Assembly: GCA_963921505.1 (NCBI GenBank)
Contig: OY997397.1
Span: 2,870,501-2,934,500 of the forward strand
Direction of reading: 5' to 3'
Source: Phakellia ventilabrum
Lineage: Eukaryota; Porifera; Demospongiae; Axinellida; Axinellidae
Length of the DNA stretch: 64,000 bases
How positions within the stretch are numbered: position 1 is the stretch's first letter; each line of letters begins with the position of its first letter. The notes beneath the pieces were generated by a model, which was not told where the DNA came from, ran no database searches, and saw only the letters and a program-made list of their open reading frames with translations. Below, piece by piece: positions 1 through 12,600 of the stretch. The translations under genes were made by a program, and so were the position numbers.

Positions 1-494
1 ACTTAAGTCCCTTTGCCCTATCAGATTTGTGGGCACAAACACTGTTGCTAGTGACAGGCATACTCCTTTGCAATGTACACAATGCATACCAGAAATATTA
101 CAGTGACGATATACTGTATTGATTATGCTACCAGTTGCTTTTTCAGTCATTCACCTTTGAAGTATCTGGTTCGTCCTGGCAAAAAAAGATAAGAGAAGGA
201 TAATTTAAGTTGTGTGCTTATAAACCATTAATCGTAATCTAGTTGTTGGTGCACTAGATAGGGAGTGACAAAAATGTAAGATACAATCCCTAGGATCTAG
301 GGGTATGGTCACCCATAATGAATTCCCAAGGGCATCATAAATTACATGCATTGCTGAGCAGGAGTCTTGAGGTAGGTATGATAAATGGACCATACAGATT
401 CTGAAGAGGAGGGATAACTTGATATCAAACTCTGACTAGGACCATGAGCATCACATGACAGCAGTCTGAAGCCTTATGGCCCCCAAAGTAACAA

Positions 495-695
495 TTTCTA
501 AGTAGACTACAGCAGAGTATGGGTCATGGTGGGAGAAGCTACACACAGGTATCTCAGCAGAGTATGGGTCATGGTGGGAGAAGTTATACACAGGTATTTC
601 AGAGTAGACTACAGCAGAGTGTGGGTCATGTTGAGAGAAGCTACACACAGTTATTTCTGAGTAGACTATGGGTCATGGTGAGAGAAGCTATGTAG
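495..695. repeat. Minisatellite, about four diverged units
   Basis: The phrase GTATGGGTCATGGTG(G/A)GAGAAG recurs four times with spacers containing ACACAGGTATTTC and AGAGTAGACTACAGC. It lies in the presumed DLG intron or downstream part. Open frames over it on the minus strand only reflect the repeat. Confidence 0.75.
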
Positions 696-1575
696 CCCTA
701 CTCAAAACAAATATCAGTTAGGCATGTGGGGGGGGATGTTGCACTCCACAAACAGCACAAGCCTAAGCCCAGATAAGTTACATGTGCTTCCCCTGACCAC
801 TTTAAAGCTGAGTCTGGAATGCACTGTACCACTTCCTAGAAGGAACTCATACATTCCAGAAGTAATGTGAAGTATCTCCATGTGTGCAAATCAGGGTTCA
901 AGAGTGTGGACCACAGCACAATACAAAGAAGCACACATAAATGCCCAAAGGTGTAAACAAGAACATTACTAAGGATGGGAGTAGTCTATGGTGTATGATG
1001 TTGGCCATGTTGCAGAGCCTTACATTGAGGTATGACAGCGGCACAGAATTGCAAGCATACGTATAGACAGTTCTTTGGTTTTCCACCAGGGTTTTCATCA
1101 TCTCGAACAAAACTTAAGTACAAGTTCAAGAGATGCTACACACTGGATTCCCTATTCTAGTAGAGGAGCCTTCAATCTTATGTACTACCTCTGTGTCTAA
1201 GGACATGTATGTGAGTGGCTGGAGCCAGCGTTTATAACTTTTCACATATGCATAGCAATCCAGCCTATGCTGTGCATATGTGGACAATAGGTGTGAGTAG
1301 GTTCAATGTACCCTAAGGATATCTAACAGAGAACCAGATGCATAGTAGTAGCTATATACACAAACTGTGATCAGCAGGCTGCATTCTTCAGCCACATGCA
1401 AAATCCGGAAGCCAATACAATGCCAGGAGGCAAACACACTCCCCACAACCAAATGTGGTAACTTATGTATGTCATTGGCTTCTGAACATAACAATGGGCT
1501 AAATATTACAATCATGAAAGGGATTTGGAAAAAATGTTCAACCCTTATGAGTGCATAGCAGGGATCATTAGGCAG

Positions 1576-1880
1576 TAGCCTCGTCTCCAGGCCCTCCCTA
1601 AAAAGGGGGAGAGCCTGGTATCTTTTCTCATGTGAGCGACGCTCAGTGTAGAAAGGACTTAACTGTGGGTAGGCGAGCACAGTTGTAGTTCTCCAACACC
1701 AAGGAAAGGCAGCAAATCAATACTTCTTATAGCTAATCTTTAGGCCTCGTTGGTGCCACAAACTGAGTACTGAATGGCGTCACCAATGAAAGGTAAAGAA
1801 ACACAGCGATCGGTTCCTGTCTACACCTGATTGAGTAAGTTGAATCATGTGAGAAAAGATACCAGAGCCTGGGGACGAGG
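1576..1880. repeat. TAGCCTCG foldback-family fragments
   Basis: TAGCCTCGTCTCCAGGCCCT at 1576 pairs with AGAGCCTGG at 1611-1619. A second piece, GATACCAGAGCCTGGGGACG (about 1857-1876), is the inverse of GGTATCTTTTCTCATG at 1617. Both belong to the dispersed hairpin family described under findings. The stretch between them has no supported gene. Confidence 0.55.
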
Positions 1881-1982
1881 TTGTAAGGCAGTCCCTGAAA
1901 GCCTATTGAAACCACTCTAGTCTGGTTCTCAGGCTCCCTCATACATTACAGAAAGGCGGGGGGAGGGGGTGGGAACCTGTTA

Positions 1983-2110
1983 AATCTTACCATATGATAC
2001 AGGACACATTCTGGAATAGGGTGGTCAGTTCCTACCAAGCCATATGCACTAGTCATCAACATAGCCAGTTTACAGTCCTTCATTGGGACTGCATCACATG
2101 GTAAGATTTA
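1983..2110. repeat. Short inverted repeat
   Basis: TTAAATCTTACCAT near 1982 is matched in reverse by ATGGTAAGATTTACC near 2098. This leaves a roughly 130-bp MITE-like unit in presumed DLG intron. No coding content is seen. Confidence 0.45.
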
Positions 2111-2418
2111 CCAGGTCCTTCCCCTGCCTTTCCCCATAATGATGACTGGGTTTGGAAATGGCTAAGCACCAGTATCTTCAGGTACTTATCCAGTAACTAC
2201 TGCTCACCAAGAGTATAAACACTGAAAACACTTGGCAGCACCTATGAAACTCAACATAGCAACGTGTCTGCACCTACTGTACATATGCAGTTCACACGTA
2301 CATGCCATTAGAGCTGCACATGAGAAAGAGCCTAGTGAGCTGTACACAGGCACATACATACACACCCTAGTGAGAGAGTAGATGTACATATGAGTTAACA
2401 TCCATCCATTTTCCTCAC

Positions 2419-4135
2419 CTTAGAAACATCCAGAGTCTTTCTGGCAATCTCTGTTTGTTCGGTGGGAATGGGGGGAGGGTACTGCTCCCAACGCTCTGCT
2501 AACTTCAATGTCTCTTCTGTCTTTGTCTCTGTCGATTTGCTGTGACTTTCCAAAGTATATGTGTGAAATTCGTGGATATCTGTAAGAAGGAAAGATATTC
2601 CGTCAACGGATGAATGCATGAAATAATAGGTGTGAATCGACACTTTCTTCTTGGTGACACACCCCTCACTTGTAAAGAGCAGGATATTCAAGAGCCTATG
2701 AATGAGCCTGGACTGTTTTGACCTCTTCAAGAATTCATGGAGGATGGCAATAGTGCATGAATTAAAGCACAGGTGTCAGCAAATTCAGCACATGACCATA
2801 CATGTATTTCCTATTTCTTTAGAAAAGCCACGACCTGATTTAGAAATGACTATTTGGGTTCCCATATAATGATATCATTTTATAAGAAGTTCCTTAACTA
2901 TTAATCTCTTGCCTGCATCACACATAAACACCTGCCAATGGGCTGTCTAGGGACTGTTTGCAATACAGTGCAGAGTTGTGTCCTGCCAGAACTAAAAACA
3001 CACTGCCGTTGACAGGGACAACACTAGCTATTTCAATACAAGTGGGCACAGTAGTCTCCTCAGGGCCCAGCCTACATAACAAAGTTATGACCTTGGATTA
3101 GGCTGCATGCTAACTACATCCATAGAAGTACACACACAATAGAGCAATACACCGAAGTGTGGTCCATTTAATGCAAGATACTCTTACGGCATTCCCAAAC
3201 ACTGTAGTCCTCTGGCAAATTAAGCCTTCTAGTCTATTCTGACTGAGGTTTGCAGGTCCATGCAATGAGTGTTAACTACATAAACTGTGCCATAAACCCT
3301 AAACTAATTAAGCACTTGGTCATTTGTGGACAACTACTTGTATCTAGATCTCTAAATCTCAAGTGTGTTTATATAGGTAGAATTTTGGAAGTTTGAAAGT
3401 TACAAAATCTGTTAAATAGAAGCTGAGACCAACCTAGCAGTGCCTGAAAGAGCCTGGATCGGATTGCAACAATGGCTTTGGTGAGGGCATCAATTAGTGG
3501 TTGACTCTCAGGCCCAGAAAGGTGTCGTCTATATTCTTCGAGCAGCTCCAAGGCTCGGTGAGCATCTGTAGGGAAGAGAGGGAGGGTTAGTCTAGGCACC
3601 CAGACGAGGAAAGGAATACTGAGTGGAGGCAGTGTTAGCCTTTCGGAAGACTAACTAGGCCAAACACTTGACGTCCCGTTTCAGTTCAATTCCAGAATGG
3701 CTGAATGTGATCATTTGGTGATGAACATGAAGCAGCATTTGTTATCACAGCTTGGAGTCTGAGCGGTTTTACCAAGTCACGGTTTGAATAGCGATAATCA
3801 GAGTATCGCCCAACTTTCTCCATGTACAGATAGGCGGTTTTTAATTTCGTCTGTTTGACAGCTATGTCAATGGCTGCATGCATGCTACCAGCAGTCTGTA
3901 GTAAGTGCTTTTCAGACGACATCCAATGGTAACAGCAGCAACACACACCCTCTTTTTGAATTTACTCAAAGTGCCAAAGTGGCAAATTTAATAGGCCTAC
4001 CGGTTCTTCCCTCCGGGGCTGTGACTTGGTTCACAACCGGTCACACAAACCGCCATAACTATCTATCGTAATGTAGTGTGGCCTGGCTTTAACCCAACTT
4101 CAAAAACAGGTCGCACCTTGCTTTCTGACGGGCAT
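2419..4135 (-). CDS. DLG1-like: DLG/SAP97-type MAGUK scaffold, N-terminal exons (partial)
   Basis: Three coding exons are read on the minus strand: 4135-4117 (ATG, codes MPVRKQ, donor GTGCGA), 3565-3434 and 2579-2419. The split codons are both G|AT (Asp), so the phases agree. The joined product starts MPVRKQ-DAHRALELLEEY and continues LFQALLDIHEF. This matches the N-terminal L27 domain of vertebrate DLG1 (MPVRKQDTQRALHLLEEY, LFQALIDIQEF) nearly residue for residue. L27 mediates oligomerisation of polarity and junction scaffolds at the plasma membrane; PDZ, SH3 and guanylate-kinase domains would follow. No PDZ exon was found in the remaining 2.4 kb. A 21-nt minus-strand piece at 175-155 (DEPDTSK, flanked by CAG and GTGAAT) could be a later micro-exon, but this is weak. 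The next exon after 2419 must be phase 0. The rest of the gene lies off the left edge. Confidence 0.88.
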
Positions 4136-4360
4136 GTTTGCACAGCTTCAAGTTTTCACTGAGCTGTTCACCGCCTTTTCCCTCTGATGAGGATGTTGAA
4201 CGACTCTCTGGCACCAGTAGGGTGGCTACACCTCACCACTAGCTTTCAATATGGATGGTACACAACACAAGCTATCTGCACAGCCTCGCCCAACTTTACA
4301 GGTTGGAAGCCGGAAGTGTAAAATTGCAAGCGTGAGGAACACCCTCCAATTAATTAGTCA

Positions 4361-4422
4361 GGCGTGGCCTGACAATCCCATGGAGGAAATGACTTCCTCT
4401 GTGGGAATGGTCAGGCCACGCC
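4361..4422. repeat. Hairpin, 20-bp arms
   Basis: GGCGTGGCCTGACAATCCCA at 4361-4380 pairs with TGGGAATGGTCAGGCCACGC at 4402-4421 with few mismatches. It lies about 230 bp upstream of the DLG start codon. It is probably a small foldback element, although a regulatory cruciform cannot be excluded. Confidence 0.6.
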
Positions 4423-6650
4423 TTATTATTGTTCCTGTCTGCCTGGCGTACTGTACTCAACTCAAGTATTGTGAGGTTGTGTCCATTTATCACCGCTGGT
4501 AAGTTGCCCTAAATTAAGCCCTGGCCGTATCATGTCGTCTCGCCGGTCGATCCGCGAGATATGTCGTGTGTTTTGTGCCCCTCCCTTTATAAATTATTCA
4601 TCATCGAGACACATCTGTGCTCTCAATTATTAACTGACCATGCGATAACCATGGACCAGCATATAGACTTAAATTTTCATCATTGATTTAAGGTAACGCA
4701 GGGCAGCATTGTAGCCCTGGGGGGAACACAAAAATTGCTATGCATGTACATGTAGCAGGCCTACTGACCTTCATTAGAGTTCGTCAACTCCACAGTATGC
4801 CAGCTTGATTGTCCACCGTTGGAATAACCCCGCCTTACCTTACAGTGGGACTTGCAGGAATCTCCAAACCAAGATGATGGCTACATGTGTGTTGGCAACA
4901 TCAACCTACACCGATTTGACAATAACTAAGCATGTAATGACCCTCTCTGTTTAATAACCCCCCAAAAACAACAAATTTAAACTCTTTTGCTAGACTACCA
5001 AATTTCTAGAGCCCACAGTCTGACCCCATGAACAATACCTACATAGACTGCATAATGGATGCATATGACATGTAAAATATTCGATTGATGTCACACATTA
5101 TGTAATTGCATCAATTTTTTGGTACTTCCTTGTTATGAGTGGCAAAAGAGTGGCAGCAATACTAGAAATAAGGGCAGTTTGAAACGTATGCTTTTAGTTC
5201 ATCAGTTGTTGGTACCAAGTAGTTATTAGACCATACTTCACTGATTTATGCAAATCTCATTGGTCAACTGGAGGGCACTAAATCACTTGGTGCCCGGTTT
5301 GTCAACTTAGTACCCTTATCCTCTGGGCATAATCTGTTTATAGTCCATGTCGGCTATCGACTACTCAGGTAAGTGAACTAACTTGTGTTGCTACGTAGAG
5401 CCTGTTGCTATGGTCTAAATCAGTTAGACACCTTGACCAATGGGATCTACGCGATTTAGAAACCCTCAGGCCCTTAGTAGCGCCAGGCCTTCGGGTTTCT
5501 AAATCGCATAGATCCCTTGGTCTCGGCGTCTAACTATTATTTAGAATGGGCAAGCGTAGTGAATCTGCACCTCCTACAGCTTGAGCACAACAAAAGACAT
5601 CGACCTCGTGCATTGTCACAATACATTGTTGCGGCTCAAAAAGGGTGGCTACTCCAATATCCTGGTATATCCATCTGTCTGAGTCGGTGCTGTGACATCA
5701 TCAATAATGTCTATATAGGCACCAATGACTGACTGCAAACATGACTAGTCTCATTACACCATATCTTATAAATCAAGAGAGCTATTAGCCCTAGTTAACT
5801 GGGCTGGAGTGACAGAGACTTTGGCTGCTAAATATACAACATTTGACCTTGTTACTGTAGCTGCCACTGGTGCTGTGCCCAGGAGGTGCTATTAAGCGCA
5901 TATCTCCAAATCAGCGTAATTCTGCTCATGAAAATATTAATGAGGTCACATAACCTCATAGTATTAATTACGTCATAGCTTTGTCTCTGTTTTGTTTACC
6001 CATATGGTGGAAATCAGAATTAACAGCGAGGGGGGTGGGTTACTGTGATGTGGAAAGCGGCACTGTTAAAGGGTGCTTTGATAAGGCTGAGTGGTACCTT
6101 GATGTTGCCATTCTTAAAGATCCCGTTTAGGCCATGTATAGTGCTGAGTAGGCTATTTGTGATGGCTCAAGTCAGTAGTAGTGTTTGTGAGGGTGCTTGA
6201 AAGCCTAGAAGGCAGTCTGCCAGATGTATGGTCATTAAGTGTTCTCTAGTCAAGGTATTATAGAAAGGTGACCTTTCTATCCCATAGGCTCTGCCCATTT
6301 TTGTAGCTAGCTCATGTTTGTGTGGCCCTGTCACAAGCAGCAGTGAGTTGCAGGAAGTGTTTGGGTGGATGTAGCCCAGTAACCAAGGGGTGAGTGGCCG
6401 AAAAGCCAACCTATTTTTGTTGTGAGTAGGCTGACCTTGCTGGGGTCAATTTTATTCCAGCGTACGTGAGTTGTGGGCCTGGTTAGCAAGACATAATCGG
6501 ATGTCATACTGTTAGGAGGACTTTCCAGTTGTAATTGGTACATGTAGATCCCAATGTGAGGCAGTTGAGCAGCTCATGTGCTCCTGGTACTACCTGTATA
6601 TACACGTATACATGTATATACCCTTATACAGGTAAACAAAACGTGTGATC
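4423..6650. other. Intergenic stretch between DLG and MFSD8-like copy A
   Basis: The DLG gene (minus) and the MFSD8 array (plus) diverge here. No supported gene is seen. Two overlapping minus-strand frames at 6167-6543 lack recognisable motifs. A large hairpin at 5422-5534 is listed separately. Promoter elements could not be assigned. Confidence 0.5.
5422..5534. repeat. Foldback element with about 43-bp arms
   Basis: The left arm GTTAGACACCTTGACCAATG continues through GATTTAGAAACCC. It is mirrored by GGGTTTCTAAATCGC continuing through GGTCTCGGCGTCTAAC, with a loop of about 27 bp. There is no coding potential and it is MITE-like. Confidence 0.7.
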
Positions 6651-6653
6651 AAG

Positions 6654-9600
6654 ATGAAGCATGTGAAGAAGTGGTATCTGAAGTACAAGAACATTGGTAT
6701 GTGGCTACGTACCTGCTTTGACTTCACACATTATTGTACAGGGGACAGAAGAACTAAGCAGTCAAATTGGCAAACCCTGTATTCAAAAATTGAGTAAATT
6801 TGACAATTGCATAGAAAACGGTATATTCCTAATGGCCATTCAGACTGACATCTAATTATGACCATAATCATATACTACACTAATAACGGTATATACATTT
6901 ACTCCTGTAGACATGAGTGTGATTATTTCCATATTTGCACACTTTTAGTAATCCCACACTTCTTTAGTTCAACAAAGGCTGTGGCTATAGGAACTGTGAT
7001 GTGGAATCCATGGATTCTTGTGCGATTTGAGAATAATAATTGTACTTGCAATAGACAAAAAAATTAATTGGCTATTGCTCCTGTAATTATTCTCAAATTA
7101 CACTCGAATTCGTGTGATTACCCATACTAATAGCTACAAAAACACGTAGCTAATCGCCTCAGGAATGTTACCAGCATCATGCAACATACAAACAAGAGCC
7201 TGAATGCTCATATAGACACACTTTTTAAAAAATCTCCTCCTAAATGGGACAAGCTATATCTGCCATGTCCTTAAACCGGACAGTTAAATCGTATATTCTA
7301 AAAAGATAATTAGTGCTACTCACGTGACCTTTGACGAATCAAAAGTCTCAAGTTCAATCGCACGACAACACTTTAAATCCACACTTTGGTGTGCATTAAT
7401 TAGTTAACACACACTTTCAAAATGAGCTATGGCTGCCTCAGGTCAGTGAGAGCACTAAAATACTTTAGGTACCAGTTTACAGTGCATTACAGGGCTAGTT
7501 AGTGCACTTTGGCAATATAATAATTGTCTCAGGGAGATAATGCACTTAAGCTTGCCTTCGGCTCGAGCCCACGACTTGAGCCCACGACTGTTACTATAGT
7601 GACCTCTTGCACTAACCAACTCCCCGTAACGCACTGTCAACTGGTATCTAAATATTACCCTCAGGCGCTAACTTAGGCTTATAATATTATGACTTGAATG
7701 TTGTTCATCTTGTATACAGATCCTGAGATACGACGGTATCGAAAGAATTGGATTGTAATCTATTTCATGTCCTCTCTGGTTGGAATGGGATTTTTTATCA
7801 CCATTCCCTCTCTACATCAGTTTGTTACTAGCACTTCAAATCCCGAGGACTCAAATGTAAGTACAAAGAAGCATATAGTTATTACTCTAATTATCTGAAC
7901 ATGAAAGTGTTGTCCACATGTTAGGTCCGAGTAGGTTACAATAATGGAATACTAATGTTTAGCAGGATGTACATTATGTTGCAACTATTGATATGGTCCA
8001 AAAATCCTGTCCAGTTTTGGAGATGAATTACACTTCTTAATATGAGGTCATGTATTACCCGGTAATGAGCTACCACCATCTAAATGTGGTTCCACATCTA
8101 TCTCATACATCAGTCAAGTGGAGGTTGATGGCTAAGGTCATCCTCTAGTTATTAGGATCTATTAGTAAATTGCTAGTCATGTGACAAATAGAAGTCCTCA
8201 GCTCAGCTAGAGAAAAGTAAAAGTTTCTCTGTAGCAGTATGCAGGCCAAAGTTTGGAGGCTCAGCTTATTCTTCCAAAGAGAAGAACGGCAATCCAGTGT
8301 TAAGAAATTACCTCCAGGATACAATGGAGATATGTGTTGTTTCAGCCCAGTCAGTAGTTGGCTTACATTGCAGTTTTTTTAGACAATTAGCACTAAAAGG
8401 CCGCCAAAATGGCTTATACAAGCAGCTTTATTGCCGAGCGGGAAGCGAGGCAACTAATCGTGTTGCATGGAGACTCCGCAGGTTTATGTATGTATGTATG
8501 TATGTATGTATGTATGTATTGTATGTATGCAAGTAACACTACAGGAATGCAATTATTGCAAGTATATTTCCTGTGGGCATAACATTGCTTGCACGTGCAG
8601 TGCCAGTGAAAGGTGAGCATGCACTATGATGGATTCACCTGCAGAGAGGCAGAGGTGATTAGTGAGGCTACATACGGAACAACACAGAAGCAGTGGTAGC
8701 GAGGAGAGGAAGGGAACATCGGTGGGAGGTTCATCGACAATGAGTAAGGCTGATTCGGCAGCTGGAAAGTGATGACCGTCGTTCTCAAAGCCTCGGACTG
8801 ATTGAACGATCAGCTGAGCAGCGTAATGCAACTCGATTCCCGCGAGACCCTCTGCATGGAACATATACCGTGTATGCACTAGTCAATTAGACCTTAATGA
8901 GCAAAGGATGACCTGGGCTATCTCTAAATTACTAGAGTGTCCAGGTAATTAGAGGAACTTTCGTGTTTTTGTACACTGCTTATGTTTTTTCTTAGATCCA
9001 GCCAGGCTTGGGACTGAGTGAGACATGGTATTCATTGATAGTGAGTGTGTCCAGTGTTGGAGAGTTCACCGGCGCTATCACGATGGGCTTTCTGATCAGA
9101 CACATCTATACTAAACATCTTATGCTGATGAATTTAAGTATCTGTGCTCTTGGTGGAATATTTTACAGTATTGGAAGATTTGGATGGATGTTACTGATAG
9201 GTCAGCACCCTAGACAAGCATAACAGATGATCTGTGTTGCTCTGTTTATGCTATGCAAAGCAGATATCTCCGACCTACTTGCATAGACCGATAAAACTCT
9301 TCCAGTTCACGACCTTATTCAGGCCCTCCCCTTACCCTGTCTATAAAAGCAGAACTCTAATACTCTTTCTGCTTCTGTGAAGGGCAAGGGGAGAGCCTGC
9401 ATGAGGCTAACCAATTCAGTTTTCAACGTATATAGACTTTTAGAACCCATGTAGATTCTGAGTCAATATTCTGAATGCTGTAATTTGAAAGTATAGTTTC
9501 AATCACAAAACACTTAACCTTTTGCCCTATGGCACACATCATTTGTGATGGTAATGTTATTTATTTCACAGGTCGATTTTGTGTAGGGCTATTCCAAGGT

Positions 9601-12600
9601 GGTCAAATGACAATTCTCAGAGCTTATATTGGAGAAACTAGCAACACTGTCATTGCAATGCTGCCCCCTGAAAAACAAAAGAAGTCAACAATTAAGTATA
9701 CCAACTTCTTCCTGGTGTTTACGATGAGTACATTATGCAACGCTATAGGCCCAGGTAAGCCAATCAGCAAAGCAGTGAAGTTGATAAGCTGATCAGCACT
9801 TCTTCACTGCTGGAGCAAGCAGTGAAGTTGATAAGCTGATCAGCACTACAAATAAGGGCAAAGCAGATGGTATTCATACATGGACAGATATATTGTGCCT
9901 ATAATTGGTGTTTGGATGGCCCAAATGCAAGCTACCACTACATGTGTACATTATTGGGGAAGCATGTGTCTTTGATTTCACTTCCTGACTACTCCCTGAT
10001 CCCTCCCTCCCACCTTACAAAAAATGATACATCTAGAAACTTGAGAGCCATGGAACAATCTGAGGACATAAGAGCTAAGAGCTATAGTTTTCAACCCATA
10101 GTCTCAACATTCCAACTCACATTTCTAACTTGTTAAAGATCATGTTATAACTAATTGTGTGCATTGCAGGTCTGGGGGCCATTGCTGCACAGATCCCAGG
10201 ACTGGACCAGTTCCGTTGGCCTGGTTACTGGCTCATCTTCCACCCTACTGTGCTGGCAGTACTGGTGCTTCTTGTGTACAGGGAAAAGAAGAGTGATCTG
10301 ACTAAAGGAGGGACTTGCTGTGTGCTCCGAAAGCTTCCCATTCCTTTTTATGTATCCTTCAATTAAGCAATACTTGACTAAGCATATTACAGAGGTATTA
10401 CGTAGGCACTGGTTGTTAAGCGCATGCGCTTATAACAGCTGAAAACAAGGAAATATGTGCTTAACAGCGAATATGTGCTTAATAGGCAAGCATGGCAGAG
10501 AGTGAAGAGTGTACATTTTCACGTCTGTATATTAAGCACATGCGCTTAACATGTGATGGGTAGGACCCTCAATAAACTATGCACTTAATAAATAATGTGC
10601 GCTTAATACAGATATGCACTTAACAACCAGCGCCTACGGTAGAGGAACTATGTATCTACTAGCCCTACATACTTCGTATTGTTCTTTAGCTTCCTTCACT
10701 CTTCATCAGACAATCTTGTATTTAATTTTTGCATTCCTCATAAGTAACTGGTTTGTACCAGTCCTTGATACACTGGAAAATCCCATCTTAAGTGACAATT
10801 TTGGTCTCAGCATCAAGTATACTGCATACGTGTTTTTGGGCACACTCATCTTTTTCGCAATAGGAAACACAGCTGTGTAAGTTCTAACACACATGGTATG
10901 CATGCAGCAAGATAGCTAGCTGTCTGTCCTCTCAATATATGATTGAAGGGGTCAGAATCATAGTGGGATAACCCAAAATCAAGTATTAAAAATGGAGTAA
11001 AAAAAACACGCCCTATGAGCAAATGACCAAAACTTTTAAATTTCAGCAGTTCCTGAAACACATTGTATCAAGTTGGGGGGGGGGGGGGGGGGGGCAAGTT
11101 CAATGTTGTTGTGGGTTGGTTCTGAGTCCTTCAATTGTCATTGTACTGACTGCAGGTACCTTTTCAGGAAATGTGGACTGGACATCAGAATTACCTGCTT
11201 GTGTTCATTCATTCTATGCATCAGTGGGTCTATCATTTTTAGCGACTGGCAGGCTATCAGAGGAGACCCCTGTGACCAGTTTAGTGAAGAGAATTTCAAG
11301 GTACCAATGTTGAATACAGCGGCATGTAAAATCACTCCTGAGAATGTCCAAACCATGGTAGTGGATCTCAACAATACTGTGTGTGAGCAAGTATCCAACA
11401 GTGTACTTGGCAATCCATTAGAACTCGAGTATTTTGGAACTTGTACAAACTACAGCAAAGAAACTCTTTCTGTATTGATGACTGGATGCTTGGCAGCAAA
11501 CAAGTCACATGATTTAGTTTGTGGTCTTTCCACTGCTGACAACATGTTTTATCCTCTTCGTCAGGTAGATTGTTTTTGGGAAAACAAAAATGTATGCATT
11601 ACTTTCAATACAAATATTAACAATTCCAGTTTTTATCAGCTGACTGCATTACTATACAGTGATATAAATGCTAATAGCTCCAGGAGTCTTGAGAGCTGTT
11701 TCTCTGATATGGATACAAGTTCCTGTTTCAAACAGAATAATAACAGCATTGATTTTGGAACCATTGAAGACTTGGATTATTGTGATTCCAATGCCAGCTA
11801 TATTTGTGAAGCCTTCTCTGGCTCACCTTACAACTGTTTCTGGAACCCTGCTTCCCGCATCACTGGACAGTATTGCTCTCGCTGTGAGCCCCTCTGCCGG
11901 AGCACTGACCACACCCTTAACTTCATTCAGTTTGTTATGGGCGTGAGCTTGATCACTCCAGGATATGTCATGTCTCGGATTACACTGACGCTTTTGACAT
12001 CAGATGCGATGGGAGCTGCTTCACAGGTCATCACTACATACATTAACAACATGTGTTGCTTTTTAGCCATTCATATACGGGGGCTGATCCAAGTTGTTGT
12101 TTCTATGACTGGGGTGGCTACGGGGCTGGGGGCATACACATGTGTTGGTATTTTCAAAGGCACAGTTTTCATACAACAGCATACCCCCGATTAGCATACT
12201 AAAGCTGCTACTTGCTGGTTGCTTATGTCTGCTTGCTGTTGTTCTTTGGTGCTTTTGTCATGTTATGTCTAGCCTTATCCATTATTTAGCTACAATGTAC
12301 ATGTATGCTTGTTTTATTTCACTGCCTTCTGGGAGAGTGTTTGATAATGATTTTATCTTTCTTTCCCTTCAGGGCCTCATTATGGGAGTTTTGGTAGCTA
12401 CAGGATCGGTAGCTAGATTTAGTGGACCACTCTGGGGTAAATATTATTATACTTTATACCTAAAGGTGCATGCATGGTTATGATATTTTCAATTCTCATC
12501 CAGGTAATGCAGCTTATCTTGCTGTTGGTCGTAGGACATACCTGGCGATGAGTATTCTTTCAAGCCTGATGTTAGTAGTGATGGCCCTTTTCTTATTGCT

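Noticed and set aside
1303-1680. Minus-strand frame of 125 codons
   Set aside because: It runs through a TAGCCTCG-family foldback and lacks any recognised motif.
8553-8879. Minus-strand frame of 108 codons in a copy A intron
   Set aside because: Part of it looks protein-like, but no family or splice partners were seen; it is most likely repeat-derived.
11074-11094. Poly-G run, with similar runs at 20326 (C) and 24151 (G)
   Set aside because: Simple homopolymers of uncertain true length; no functional claim can be made.
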